This document shows, in pieces, positions 1-10,357 of a stretch of 33,601 bases of DNA. Position 1 is the stretch's first letter; every line of letters begins with the position of its first letter. Made by a program: the position numbers and the translations under genes. The stretch is from Emcibacter sp. GTDB lineage: Bacteria; Pseudomonadota; Alphaproteobacteria; Sphingomonadales; Emcibacteraceae. The notes under the pieces were generated by a model. That model searched no databases and was not told the DNA's origin. It saw only the letters and a program-made list of their open reading frames with translations. The DNA lies in the NCBI GenBank assembly GCA_016764855.1, contig JAESRB010000061.1, forward strand, positions 1 to 33,601, read 5' to 3'.

Positions 1-143
1 CCGATAATGGGGCGATGATCGCCTGGGTCGGGGTTGAACGGCTGAGGCTGGGGCTGGTCGATGGGTTGGATATTGCCGCCCGGGCGCGGTGGCCTTTGGA
101 CCCGGATGCGCCGCTTGCTACGGGTGCCGGAGTGAAGGCCTGA
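1..143 (+). CDS. tsaD: tRNA N6-adenosine threonylcarbamoyltransferase TsaD, C-terminal fragment (truncated by window start)
   Basis: Frame from nt 3 reads [46 protein letters not shown], typical of the alphaproteobacterial TsaD C-terminus, directly upstream of gpsA. Confidence 0.85.
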   Translation, partial: DNGAMIAWVGVERLRLGLVDGLDIAARARWPLDPDAPLATGAGVKA

Positions 144-227
144 CGCGGAAGTATGGCTCAAAAAGGTGACTCCGAAGGATGAACCGAACGAAGACATAAT
201 AAGACGAAAAAGGGACGATAGGCGATA

Positions 228-1232
228 ATGGCAATATATGAAAAGATAAGCGTGATTGGCGGCGGAGCTTGGGGCACAGCCCTCGCGGCGATGAGCAGTC
301 GGGCCGGACGTGACGTGCTTTTATGGGCGCGGGAGAAAGACGTCGTGACGTCAATCAATGAGGCCCACGAAAATAAAGACTTCTTGCCGGGGATTTCTTT
401 GCCGCCGACCTTAAAGGCCACAGGGAGTCTGGCTGCTACGGCGGACGCGGATCTTATTCTGATGGTGGTGCCCGCACAATTTGTCCGGTCAGTCGCACAG
501 GAGATGAAAAGCCACCTGAAAGAAAGTACGCCGATCGTCCTTTGTGCCAAGGGGATTGAGCAATCTTCGGGCAAACTGATGAATGAGGTTATGGTCGAGG
601 TTCTGCCCAAGAGTCCGCTGGTGGTTCTGTCTGGGCCAACTTTTGCCCGTGAGGTGGCGACTGATATGCCCTCTGCGGTGACGATTGCCTCTAAATATCA
701 ACAAATTGCCCAGAATGTAGCCGATACGTTGGGCCAGGCAACTTTCCGGCCTTATCTGTCCCGTGATGTGGTTGGCGCAGAAGTCGGCGGCGCGGTGAAG
801 AATGTTCTGGCGGTGGCCTGTGGTATTGTGGCGGGTATGGAGCTTGGTGAGAATGCAAGAGCAGCCTTGATCACGCGCGGTCTGGCCGAAATGGTTCGTT
901 TTGGCGAGGCATTGGGCGCCAAGGCAGAAACCATGATTGGTCTGTGTGGTTTGGGTGATTTGATTTTAACCTGTTCGTCACCTCAATCCCGGAACATGTC
1001 GCTGGGAATGGCTTTGGGGCAGGGGAAAACGGTTGATGAGATCATGTCCGGCCGCATTAGCGTGGCCGAGGGCTATCACACGGCGGGAATTCTTGCGGAA
1101 ATTGCCGCAAGGGAAAATATTGAGATGCCCATTGCGGGCGCGGTGAATGAGATTCTCCACAACGGCGGAAATGTGAAAGAAATTGTTCAAGAATTGATGA
1201 ATCGTCCCTATGTCAGCGAACAAGAAGGCTAA
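228..1232 (+). CDS. gpsA: Glycerol-3-phosphate dehydrogenase [NAD(P)+]
   Basis: 334 aa; N-terminal GGGAWGTALA Rossmann motif, LSGPTFAREV, GLCGLGDLILTCSS. Confidence 0.97.
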   Translation: MAIYEKISVIGGGAWGTALAAMSSRAGRDVLLWAREKDVVTSINEAHENKDFLPGISLPPTLKATGSLAATADADLILMVVPAQFVRSVAQEMKSHLKESTPIVLCAKGIEQSSGKLMNEVMVEVLPKSPLVVLSGPTFAREVATDMPSAVTIASKYQQIAQNVADTLGQATFRPYLSRDVVGAEVGGAVKNVLAVACGIVAGMELGENARAALITRGLAEMVRFGEALGAKAETMIGLCGLGDLILTCSSPQSRNMSLGMALGQGKTVDEIMSGRISVAEGYHTAGILAEIAARENIEMPIAGAVNEILHNGGNVKEIVQELMNRPYVSEQEG

Positions 1233-1312
1233 GGGGCCTGTAAGTTTTACAGGGCTAGTGAATTTTAAAAGGCCAGTGAACTTTAAAGAGTTTGTAAATT
1301 TAAGGAATTTAA

Positions 1313-1615
1313 ATGCATTTTATTATTTTGGCAGAAGACAAAGCAGATAGCTTGCAACTGCGTATGGATAATCGTCCGGCCCATCTGGACTATGCCCAGA
1401 AGCAGGGCTGTGTTGTTTTGGCGGGACCGCTTTTGACAGAAGGCGACGCGCCAAAGCCAAGAGGCAGCATGTTGATCATTGAGGTCGCCGACCGGGCCGC
1501 CGCAGAAGCCTTTGCCGCTGGCGATCCCTATGCGGTTGCCGGGCTTTTTGCCAAGGTGGATATTCATCCATGGATGCCAGCATTAGGTCCGTGGATGCCT
1601 GACGCGGAGAGCTAA
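1313..1615 (+). CDS. YciI family protein
   Basis: 100 aa; RPAHLDYA...GPLL...G(S)MLIIE pattern of the YciI family; downstream of gpsA. Confidence 0.85.
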   Translation: MHFIILAEDKADSLQLRMDNRPAHLDYAQKQGCVVLAGPLLTEGDAPKPRGSMLIIEVADRAAAEAFAAGDPYAVAGLFAKVDIHPWMPALGPWMPDAES

Positions 1616-1616
1616 G

Positions 1617-1979
1617 GTGAAGGCTAGTGAGATTACGAACGGCCCAAAGCCCGGTGAGATCATTTGTGCTTTGTCGGATATTGAAGATGGCAAAGCCGCG
1701 GAATTTTCCTACCGGGATAAGGACGAGGTCAGAGAGATTTTTATTCAGCGCATGGGGCAAGAGGTTTTCGCCTATGAGAATAGTTGCCCTCATGCCTATT
1801 TACCGCTGAATATGAAAGAGGGCGTATTTACGGAGAAATCCGGTAAATATTTCATGTGTCAGAACCACGGGGCCTTGTTTGATATTAAAAGTGGAAAATG
1901 TTTGGGCGGACCGTGTAATGGACAGGGGCTGACCCCGATTGAGGTTGTGTTAAAAGACGGAAATATTATTGCATGCTGA
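1617..1979 (+). CDS. Rieske [2Fe-2S] domain protein (ferredoxin-like), GTG start
   Basis: CPH ... CQNH Rieske ligand pairs (SCPHAYLPLN / FMCQNHGALFD). Confidence 0.9.
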   Translation: MKASEITNGPKPGEIICALSDIEDGKAAEFSYRDKDEVREIFIQRMGQEVFAYENSCPHAYLPLNMKEGVFTEKSGKYFMCQNHGALFDIKSGKCLGGPCNGQGLTPIEVVLKDGNIIAC

Positions 1980-2014
1980 GGTGAGATGTGAACAGGAGAG
2001 GTTAAGGTGACAAA

Positions 2015-2665
2015 ATGACCAGTATCGAAACAGAGCGTTTCATATTAAGGCCTTTTGAGACGGGTGACCTTGACTTTCTGGATGCGCTGCATGGGGATGA
2101 AATGGTCATGCGCTATATTCTGGGCCGGGTGCGCAGTCCTGCGGAAAATATCGCCTACCTTAACAATCTACTCACGCTGGAGGAAGATCATGGCATCGGT
2201 CACCGTGTGGTGATTCGTAAGGAGGATAACCAGCCGGTGGGCCGCTGTGGTTTGAGCTTCTTTTACGGCATGGAAGTCAGCGAAGAAATCAGCGAAGAAT
2301 TTGGGGCGGGAAATAGCCCGGAAGACGGTATGAAAAATGGGCAGATGATGTCCTATGTTCTTGATCCGAATAGTTTACCCTCAAATATGAAGACAGGAAC
2401 AAAGGCAGGGACAGTTGTGATCAGCCGAATTTTTGAGCTAGGTTATACTTTCTTGCAGTCCGCATGGGGGAAGGGCTATGCCAGTGAAGCGGCCGCAGCC
2501 ATGCGTCATGATAGTTTACATCGTTTGAAAATACCGGAAATTCATTCTGTGATACATCAGGACAATATGGGCTCCATTGCGGTTGCGGAAAAGATCGGCG
2601 GTCGGCGTCTGGGGGCTTGTCGGATACTGGGAAATCCGGGATGGGACTATGTCTCAACATTATAA
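2015..2665 (+). CDS. GNAT family N-acetyltransferase
   Basis: TERFILRPFETGDLDFLDAL start and SAWGKGYASEAA acetyl-CoA-binding motif. Confidence 0.88.
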   Translation: MTSIETERFILRPFETGDLDFLDALHGDEMVMRYILGRVRSPAENIAYLNNLLTLEEDHGIGHRVVIRKEDNQPVGRCGLSFFYGMEVSEEISEEFGAGNSPEDGMKNGQMMSYVLDPNSLPSNMKTGTKAGTVVISRIFELGYTFLQSAWGKGYASEAAAAMRHDSLHRLKIPEIHSVIHQDNMGSIAVAEKIGGRRLGACRILGNPGWDYVSTL

Positions 2666-2695
2666 AGATACATTATAAAGAAAAAGGGATTTGAT

Positions 2696-3367
2696 ATGAT
2701 TGATCTATATACGGCGGCGACCCCAAATGGGCATAAGGTGTCTATCGCGTTGGAGGAAATGGGGCTGGCCTATGAGGTTCATCGCATCGATTTGTCCAGC
2801 GGGGAACAAAAAAGCCCTGAATTTCTTCGTTTAAACCCGAATGGCCGGATTCCGGCGATTGTTGACCGGGATAATGACGATCTGGTGATTTTTGAATCCG
2901 GGGCGATCTTGATTTATCTGGCGGAGAAAACCGGCATGTTAATGCCCCGTGATGTGAAAGGCCGTATGGACGTCATACAATGGTTGATGTTTCAAATGGG
3001 CGGGGTTGGTCCTATGCAGGGGCAGGCCCATGTGTTTTTCCGCTATTTCCCGGAAACGGTCCAACCAGCCATTGATCGTTATCAAAATGAAACAAAACGG
3101 CTTTATACGGTCTTGAATGATCAGTTAACGCATAAAGATTATCTGGCGGGTGCAGGGCGTGGGGAATATTCCATTGCGGATATCGCCAATTGGACATGGG
3201 TCAGGTCCTATGAGTGGGCGGGGGTGGAGATTGATGATTTACCCCATTTGAAAGATTGGATTGACCGGATTGCGGCGCGACCCGCTGCGGAAAAAGGGGT
3301 GAATACGCCGGAACAAGTTGGCGGCAAAAAAACCGCCGAAGCCGGAAAGAAAATGATCGTTACGTAA
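2696..3367 (+). CDS. Glutathione S-transferase family protein
   Basis: [24 protein letters not shown] thioredoxin-like N-domain, [25 protein letters not shown]. Confidence 0.93.
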   Translation: MIDLYTAATPNGHKVSIALEEMGLAYEVHRIDLSSGEQKSPEFLRLNPNGRIPAIVDRDNDDLVIFESGAILIYLAEKTGMLMPRDVKGRMDVIQWLMFQMGGVGPMQGQAHVFFRYFPETVQPAIDRYQNETKRLYTVLNDQLTHKDYLAGAGRGEYSIADIANWTWVRSYEWAGVEIDDLPHLKDWIDRIAARPAAEKGVNTPEQVGGKKTAEAGKKMIVT

Positions 3368-3410
3368 GATTAATCATCACTTATTATTACTTAAGGTTAA
3401 GAGAATAGAC

Positions 3411-4220
3411 ATGTCAGAATATAGTATTTTTCAAGTTGATGCCTTTGCCGATAAAATTTTCCGGGGGAACCCGGCGGCGGTCGTACCGTTGGCTGATTGG
3501 TTGGAGGGGGACGTGCTTCAGCAGATTGCCATGGAAAACAACCTGTCGGAAACGGCATTTTTTACCCGGGCGGATGATGATGATGTGGATTTTCACCTGC
3601 GCTGGTTTACGCCAGCATCGGAAATTGATCTGTGTGGTCACGCTACATTGGCGGCGGCCCATGTATTGTTTACCGAACTTGACTGGTATGAGGCTGTGGT
3701 GCGTTTCAGTACAGAAACAGCCGGAATTTTGATCGTCAGCCGGCTTGAGGACGGTCAATTACAGCTTGATTTTCCTGCCCGTCCGGCGACTGATATTGCG
3801 CCGCCTGAGGATTTGTTGGAAGCCTTGAGCGTCCGGCCTGATCGAGTCATGTTGGCGCGGGATCATATGGCAATTTTTGAGACAGAGGCCGAAGTTGCCG
3901 CCGTCACACCAGATATGGAAAAATTGGCGGCCATCAATAAGGTCGGTGTGATTGTCACGGCTCCGGCTGATCAGTCGGGCATAGATTTTGTCTCACGGTT
4001 TTTTGCACCGGCACAGGGTATCCCGGAAGATCCGGTAACGGGCTCTATCCATTGTACATTGATTCCTTACTGGGCGGAGAGGCTGGGCAAGACAAATATG
4101 CAGGCTCGTCAGATTTCCGCGCGCAGTGGTGAGTTGCAATGCGAATATTTAAAAGAGGAAAAACGTGTTTATATAGCGGGCTATGCAATCACTTATTTAA
4201 AAGGGCATATTTTTGTGTGA
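3411..4220 (+). CDS. PhzF family protein (isomerase/epimerase fold)
   Basis: QVDAFADKIFRGNPAAVVPL, NNLSETAFF, DLCGHATLAAAHVLF, EDPVTGSIHC motifs. Confidence 0.93.
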   Translation: MSEYSIFQVDAFADKIFRGNPAAVVPLADWLEGDVLQQIAMENNLSETAFFTRADDDDVDFHLRWFTPASEIDLCGHATLAAAHVLFTELDWYEAVVRFSTETAGILIVSRLEDGQLQLDFPARPATDIAPPEDLLEALSVRPDRVMLARDHMAIFETEAEVAAVTPDMEKLAAINKVGVIVTAPADQSGIDFVSRFFAPAQGIPEDPVTGSIHCTLIPYWAERLGKTNMQARQISARSGELQCEYLKEEKRVYIAGYAITYLKGHIFV

Positions 4221-4255
4221 TAAGATAACAGGATAAATAATTTGAGGGGTATTCT

Positions 4256-5554
4256 GTGGAATCTTTAGTTTTTCTCGCTATCATCTGGGCTTCTGTATTT
4301 GTCGCATCCGTGCTGGCCGATAAAACACGTATGACACCAGTTTTGTTTTTCCTATTTATGGGCGCAATATTGGTTAATACGGGGCTATTGCCGCCAGAAG
4401 GCGATCCTTTTATTCGGGTATTTGCCGAACTGGGCATCATTATCATTATGTTTGCCCTGGGGTTCGAGGAAAGCACCAGCGATTTCCTGAAAAGCATTAA
4501 ACGCAGTTGGGGCATTGCCCTGTTTGGGGCATTAGCCCCGTTCTTTACGGCTTATGGTTTGGCGGATTATTTTTGGGGGGATGTCAATATATCCATCATG
4601 TGCGGTTTGGCCATGACGGCGACAGCCGTGTCGCTGACTATGGTGTCTCTGAAATCCGCCGGGTTGAATAAGACATTAGCGGCCAAAGGTATTATGACAT
4701 CCGCTATTCTGGATGATATTGCGTCGCTGGTTTTTGTCGCCATTCTGGTGCCGATTGCCACGGGAGAAGCCGTACTCACCTTTTGGGGCGTTGCGGCAAT
4801 TGCTGGAAAGGCGGCGGCATTCTTCATTATTATTACCATCATTGGCATATGGATTTTACCGGAAAATTCCAGCGAGTTCTTTTCTTCTATACCGTTCATT
4901 GGCCGTCACGGGGTGAAGCATCTTCTGTCTTTTGGTAAGGGCGAGAATACGACGCTGACGGTGTTGTTGGTGGCGATACTTGCCGGTCTTTTGGCCCATG
5001 AATTTGGATTTCATCCGGCGGTAGGTGCCTATATGGCGGGCTTGATCCTGAAAGAAGAATATTTCAAATTCCGTCATAGTCCCAATGTGGATCATTATCA
5101 GAATACCAAGAAAATTATCGATAATGTGGCCTTCTCCTGGATTGGCCCGGTGTTCTTTGTGGAGCTTGGGACCCGGATAATATTTGATATGAGCCTGTTC
5201 ATGACGATCCTGCCTCAGGCGGCAATCCTGACAGGGTGCTTGTTAGTTGCGCAGATTACTTCGGCAGCTTTGGCGGCAAAATATACTGGCGGCTTTGTTT
5301 GGCGAGAGAGTGTTATGATCGGTATTGGTATGTTGGGTCGGGCGGAGCTGGCCTTTGTGGTGATTGATATCGCTTATGTGCAAAATCATATCATTACGAC
5401 CGAAGTCTTCTATACGCTGATGGTCACGGCCTTTGCTCTGAATGTGGCAGTGCCGGTGGGGATTGGGTTATGGAAACCTTACTTTTTGGGGGAAAAGGGT
5501 AATTTTGCAGCTCACAACCGACCCAAGACTGGCCGGTATAAAGACCGGGTGTGA
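4256..5554 (+). CDS. CPA2-type cation:proton antiporter (Kef-like membrane protein), GTG start
   Basis: 432 aa, multiple hydrophobic helices; DKTRMTPVLFFLFMGA, ILDDIASLV motif of sodium/hydrogen exchanger family. Confidence 0.88.
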   Translation: MESLVFLAIIWASVFVASVLADKTRMTPVLFFLFMGAILVNTGLLPPEGDPFIRVFAELGIIIIMFALGFEESTSDFLKSIKRSWGIALFGALAPFFTAYGLADYFWGDVNISIMCGLAMTATAVSLTMVSLKSAGLNKTLAAKGIMTSAILDDIASLVFVAILVPIATGEAVLTFWGVAAIAGKAAAFFIIITIIGIWILPENSSEFFSSIPFIGRHGVKHLLSFGKGENTTLTVLLVAILAGLLAHEFGFHPAVGAYMAGLILKEEYFKFRHSPNVDHYQNTKKIIDNVAFSWIGPVFFVELGTRIIFDMSLFMTILPQAAILTGCLLVAQITSAALAAKYTGGFVWRESVMIGIGMLGRAELAFVVIDIAYVQNHIITTEVFYTLMVTAFALNVAVPVGIGLWKPYFLGEKGNFAAHNRPKTGRYKDRV

Positions 5555-5612
5555 GGGGCGAAAATTAAGTCCAGAGTTAGAGGCTCAATGTTAGAGGGTG
5601 GGTCTATTAACG

Positions 5613-8360
5613 TTACGTGGCGTCATCCTTTAGAAAGTCTTTGGTTTTCTGAATGGCCTCGGCCAGACCAACCCGCTCAATGATAACATCTTCGGGGAAG
5701 GCGCTCAACAGGCGGGTGGGGGTGGCCCCATCCAGCATGACAAAGACGCCTTTGTCCGTGGCCCGGCGAATCAGTCGGCCATAGGCCTGTTTCAGGCGCA
5801 GGCGGGTGATCAGATCATCATAGGTCTGTTTGCCGAATTTCTCCCGGCGGGCTTTATGCAGGATCGTTGGCCGTGGCCAAGGAACTTTGTCAAAGACACA
5901 AAGTCTGAGCGAGGGGCCGGGGACATCAACGCCGTCTCGCACCGCATCCGTGCCGAGTAGGCAGCTATCCTCCACATCGCGGAAAATATCAATCAAGGTA
6001 GAGACATTGATTGGGTCCACATGTTGGGCATAAAGCGGAATATGATTTTGCTCCATAGGATCGCAAAGCCGTTGATGGACCGCGCGCAGGCGGCTGATGG
6101 CGGTGAAAATGCCCAAGGCGCCCCCGCCGGAGGCGATCATCAATTCACGGTAGGCCGCCGCCAGTTGATCGAGGCTGCGTCGGTTCATGTCATTGACAAT
6201 GAAGATCCGGCTTTGGGTCCCATAATCAAAAGGTGATTTCAGGCTTTGACGGCGGGGCGGCGTAATCAAATGGGCGGCCCCGGTGCGGACTTCTGCGGCG
6301 TGCCATTCGATGTCGGGATTCTCATCATTACTGGTGCGGTCGCGCAAGGTGGCAGAGGTAATGACCACACCCTGTGCCGGTTTCAGGACCGTCTCTACAA
6401 AGGGAAAGCTGGGGTCGACCCAATGATGATACATGCCTGTGTCATTTTCCCGGCCTTGAGAACGGTCCAGTTCAAACCAGTCCACAAAGGCCTCGTTCTT
6501 GTCACCTTTCAGATTGACCAGCATGGGCATCCAGCCCTCGGCGATGGTATCTGCCCGTCGGGTCAGCGTGCGGGAAACTGATTCGAGCCGGGACCGGGTA
6601 TTGCTGTCCAGTTCCGCCGCATCGTCATCCAGCTTCTTCAGCAGTATGGTTGCCAGTTTTTTCAAGGGTAGCACCAGTCCGGCCAGAGCCTCATGTAACA
6701 CTTCCGAGGCTTCGATAAGTCCGGGGATTAAATGTTGTGCCGGGGTTTCCAGACTGTGATATTGGTCCGCGCCGTGGTTACGGGCAAGGACTTGCTCACG
6801 GACCAATTTCAGGAAAGATTCCGCAGGTCCAAAGGGGGTGTTTTCCATGATTCGGCCATGCCAGCCGTCGGCAGGCAGGCACCGGGCGGCGGTGATGATC
6901 TTTTCCAACAGGCTCCGGGCTTCGTCATCGTCGCTGACCAATTCCTCAATCCGGCCTTTCAGGCCTTTGCCCCGGCGGCCAGTTTCCTCGCCGCCTCTGA
7001 TCCAACGGCGCAGTTCCAGACCTTCTTGTCCGGTCAGATGGGCGGCAAAGGCGCTGTCTGCTGCATCAAACAGATGATGGCCTTCGTCAAATACATAACG
7101 GGTGGGGAGTTCCATATCGCCTCGGCGGGTGGCGCTCTGTGTCATGACCAGCGCATGATTGGCGATGACAAGGTTGGCAGTTTTGGCCTTGCGTTGGGCT
7201 TTTTCGATATAACATTTACGATAATGAGCGCAGGCGGAATAGAGGCATTCGCCGCGCCGGTCGGTCAATTGGGCAAGACGGCTGCGGCCAAAGATCTCCC
7301 CAAGCCATGCGGGAAAATCGCCGCCAATCATATCGCCGTCCCGGCTGTATCTGGCCCAGCGGGACACCAGCCCGAGCAGGATGCGGCCTTGGGGCTGGGC
7401 GGCGCCGTGGGAAACTTCCTGAAGATTAAGCAGGCAGAGATAATTTTCCCGGCCTTTGCGGATCACGACTTTCTCTTTTTTAATCTGTGGATCGGGATAG
7501 AGTCGGTCTAATTCCTGATCCAATTGCCGTTGTAGATTTTTGGTATAGGTGGCGAGCCAGACTGTGCCGCCATTCTTTTCGGCCCATAGGCTGGCCGGGG
7601 CGATATAGCCTAAAGTTTTGCCAATGCCGGTTCCGGCCTCGGCGAGGATCAGACGGGGCTCATCCGAATTTTCCGGGGCGTCGAACGCTTGGGCCGTCAG
7701 CGCGGCGTAGGCCTGCTGGCTTTTACGTTCCTCAGCACCCGGTCCCAAAAGTTCCCGGAGACGGGCCAGACTTTCCTGCTCGCTTACAGGTTCTATGCCG
7801 GGCGGCGGGGGTGGGGCGGCGTCTTCCCACTCGGAAAGATGGTTCCAGACGTGGTAATCTTGATTTTTCTGATCAAGCCCAAGCGTGCCGAGGATAAGAG
7901 GTCCCCAGGGCCATCCTGCCTTAGCCATGCTTTGGGCGCTTGCAGCGGCCCCCTCTGGATATTTGTAATCGGTGGCTTTCAGGTCATGGAATAAGCGTTG
8001 TGCCGCTTGTAGAATGATTAGGGCAGATTCTTCCAAGCTGTCGCCACTGGGCGGGAAGTCCATGGCCTTGGCCAGTCCGAAAGGCAGGGGCAGGCAAAAT
8101 TCGGCGGGGCGAACGAAAGCGAAAAGTTCCAGAACGTCAAAGGGTCGGTAGGAAGTGCCTTTAAGGTGGCGAGATGTTAAATTTTGATTGCAAATCAGAA
8201 ACGCCTGATCCCGGATGACCTGTTTCAGGTCTTTGAGCTCATAGTCCTCCACTTCCCCATCAGGGGTCAGGATGGTACCATGGGTCGGCCCCACGACCAG
8301 CGCGGGCAGGCGGGACAGAACCTCAAAAGGGTCAGGAAAGTTAAAAAGCGGTTCGGTCAT
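5613..8360 (-). CDS. ATP-dependent DNA helicase, DinG/XPD-like superfamily 2
   Basis: 915 aa; Walker A AEAGTGIGKTLGYIAP, DEGHHLF (DEAH-like box), four-Cys set around CLYSACAHYRKCYIEKAQ, C-terminal helicase motifs GTDAVRDGVDVPG and QAYGRLIRR. Confidence 0.93.
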   Translation of the reverse strand: MTEPLFNFPDPFEVLSRLPALVVGPTHGTILTPDGEVEDYELKDLKQVIRDQAFLICNQNLTSRHLKGTSYRPFDVLELFAFVRPAEFCLPLPFGLAKAMDFPPSGDSLEESALIILQAAQRLFHDLKATDYKYPEGAAASAQSMAKAGWPWGPLILGTLGLDQKNQDYHVWNHLSEWEDAAPPPPPGIEPVSEQESLARLRELLGPGAEERKSQQAYAALTAQAFDAPENSDEPRLILAEAGTGIGKTLGYIAPASLWAEKNGGTVWLATYTKNLQRQLDQELDRLYPDPQIKKEKVVIRKGRENYLCLLNLQEVSHGAAQPQGRILLGLVSRWARYSRDGDMIGGDFPAWLGEIFGRSRLAQLTDRRGECLYSACAHYRKCYIEKAQRKAKTANLVIANHALVMTQSATRRGDMELPTRYVFDEGHHLFDAADSAFAAHLTGQEGLELRRWIRGGEETGRRGKGLKGRIEELVSDDDEARSLLEKIITAARCLPADGWHGRIMENTPFGPAESFLKLVREQVLARNHGADQYHSLETPAQHLIPGLIEASEVLHEALAGLVLPLKKLATILLKKLDDDAAELDSNTRSRLESVSRTLTRRADTIAEGWMPMLVNLKGDKNEAFVDWFELDRSQGRENDTGMYHHWVDPSFPFVETVLKPAQGVVITSATLRDRTSNDENPDIEWHAAEVRTGAAHLITPPRRQSLKSPFDYGTQSRIFIVNDMNRRSLDQLAAAYRELMIASGGGALGIFTAISRLRAVHQRLCDPMEQNHIPLYAQHVDPINVSTLIDIFRDVEDSCLLGTDAVRDGVDVPGPSLRLCVFDKVPWPRPTILHKARREKFGKQTYDDLITRLRLKQAYGRLIRRATDKGVFVMLDGATPTRLLSAFPEDVIIERVGLAEAIQKTKDFLKDDAT

Positions 8361-8482
8361 CTAAACTCATCATGTGGTAAATCAAAAAAAGTGACTATAT
8401 TCGTCTCTTTGCCATAAGCCAAGAGTTGACGTAACCCTCAAAGGGTTTTATCAAGACGCAACATCTAAAGAAAGTCGAAATC

Positions 8483-10066
8483 ATGTCAACATCACCGGAA
8501 AACATTCAATTTGCCTTGGATAGCAATGCCTGGCCCTTTAAAGAAGCGAAAAATCTTCTGAAACGGTTGGAAAAGTCGGGGAATGATAAGGACTATGTCC
8601 TGTTCGAAACCGGCTATGGTCCCAGTGGCTTGCCGCATATTGGAACCTTTGGTGAGGTGGTCCGGACCACAATGGTGCGTCAGGCCTTTCAAGTGCTGAG
8701 CGATACGCCAACAAAATTAATTGCCTTTTCCGATGATATGGATGGTTTTCGTAAAGTTCCGGGTAATCTGCCCAATCAGGACATGCTGGCCAAACATCTG
8801 GGCTTGCCGCTGACCAAGGTGCCGGACCCTTTCGGGACTCATGAGAGCTTTGCCCATCACAATAATGCGAGGCTTTGTAACTTTCTGGATGGTTTTGGCT
8901 TTGATTATGAATTTAAAAGTGCCACCGAAGCTTACCTGAGTGGGGAAATGGATGCCACTTTGCTGCGTATGCTTGGGGCCTATGACAAGATTATGGAAGT
9001 GATTCTGCCCACGTTGGGCGCAGAACGGCAAGCGACTTACAGCCCGTTCCTGCCCATTTGTCCTAGGACGGGGATTGTTCTGCAAGTGCCAATTGTGGAA
9101 AAAGACCTGAGTGCGGGAACCGTGACTTATATTGACGACGAAACCGGCAAACATGTGGAAGTTCCGGTAACGGGCGGTAGCTGTAAAATGCAATGGAAAG
9201 CGGATTGGGCCATGCGCTGGGTTGGCTTGGGTGTTGATTATGAAATGGCCGGAAAAGATTTGATAGAATCTGTTAAATTGTCCAGTGCGATCACCCGTAT
9301 TATGGGGAGTACGCCGCCGGAAGGGTTTAGCTATGAATTATTTCTGGATGAGAATGGCGAGAAGATTTCCAAATCAAAAGGCAATGGCCTGACCATGGAA
9401 GACTGGTTGAAATACGGGACGCCGGAAAGCTTGTCACTGTATATGTTCCAATCCCCGCGTAAGGCGAAGAAACTGTTCTTTGACGTCATTCCCAAGACGG
9501 TGGATGAATATATTGCACATCTATCTAAATATGATGGCCTGGAAGGCAAACAGAAATTTGCCAGTCCGATCTGGCATGTACATAACGGCAATGCGCCAGA
9601 ACAGTCAGTGCCGGTGACTTTCGCGCTTCTGATTAATCTGGTGAGTGCCAGTAATGCGGAAGATAAGGAAACACTGTGGGGCTATATCAGTAATTATGCT
9701 GAAGGAACAACCCCGGAAGACTTCCCTCTGTTGGATAAGTTGGTCGGCTATGCACTGGTCTATTACGACAATTTCGTGAAGCCTCATAAAAATTACAGGA
9801 AACCGACCGAAAAAGAGGTCGTGGCACTTGAAAATTTGACAGCAGAGCTGTCGAAGTTGGACGATAACCTGCCCGCTTCGGATTATCAGAATGTGGTCTT
9901 TGCTGTCGGTAATGCACAGGGATATGAAAACCTGCGTGAGTGGTTCGGGGCTTTGTATGAGATATTGTTAGGACAAAAACAGGGGCCACGCATGGGATCG
10001 TTCATTGCACTTTATGGACGGCAGAAAACGATTGATTTAATTGCAAAGGCATTAGCAGAAAAATAA
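8483..10066 (+). CDS. lysS: Lysyl-tRNA synthetase, class I
   Basis: 527 aa; GPSGLPHIGTFGE (HIGH) and EKISKSKGNG (KMSKS) motifs of class I LysRS. Confidence 0.95.
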   Translation: MSTSPENIQFALDSNAWPFKEAKNLLKRLEKSGNDKDYVLFETGYGPSGLPHIGTFGEVVRTTMVRQAFQVLSDTPTKLIAFSDDMDGFRKVPGNLPNQDMLAKHLGLPLTKVPDPFGTHESFAHHNNARLCNFLDGFGFDYEFKSATEAYLSGEMDATLLRMLGAYDKIMEVILPTLGAERQATYSPFLPICPRTGIVLQVPIVEKDLSAGTVTYIDDETGKHVEVPVTGGSCKMQWKADWAMRWVGLGVDYEMAGKDLIESVKLSSAITRIMGSTPPEGFSYELFLDENGEKISKSKGNGLTMEDWLKYGTPESLSLYMFQSPRKAKKLFFDVIPKTVDEYIAHLSKYDGLEGKQKFASPIWHVHNGNAPEQSVPVTFALLINLVSASNAEDKETLWGYISNYAEGTTPEDFPLLDKLVGYALVYYDNFVKPHKNYRKPTEKEVVALENLTAELSKLDDNLPASDYQNVVFAVGNAQGYENLREWFGALYEILLGQKQGPRMGSFIALYGRQKTIDLIAKALAEK

Positions 10067-10357
10067 TTTATCCTTAAATAGTTAGAAGTTAGCTAGACGG
10101 TAAAATCAGCCCAAAGGGACGTGCCGGTTTTTTTCTCTTGCGCCGGATATTATAAGATGCTAATCCCGGTTGTGAAAATGCATAATTTTCTCCGGTCCGA
10201 AAACCACAAGTTGAGTTGGATATTCTTACATCGTTTTTTGGGGGACCGTTTTACAGCGTAGCGTAACTGTTCATATTATTTAGTGCTAAAATTAATCTTG
10301 GGTTAACCTTAAATGTTTAGAACAGGAAAAACAACGATGAAGACGACGAGGAAATAA

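Noticed and set aside
1617-5554. Rieske-GNAT-GST-PhzF-antiporter run as a dedicated biosynthetic or detoxification cluster
   Set aside because: Genes are co-oriented but separated by ordinary spacers and belong to broad families; no shared pathway can be supported from sequence alone.
6732-7511. 259-aa plus-strand ORF (and others at 6246, 7487) inside the helicase region
   Set aside because: Antisense to the clearly homologous DinG-like helicase; low-complexity GC-driven translation with no recognisable family.
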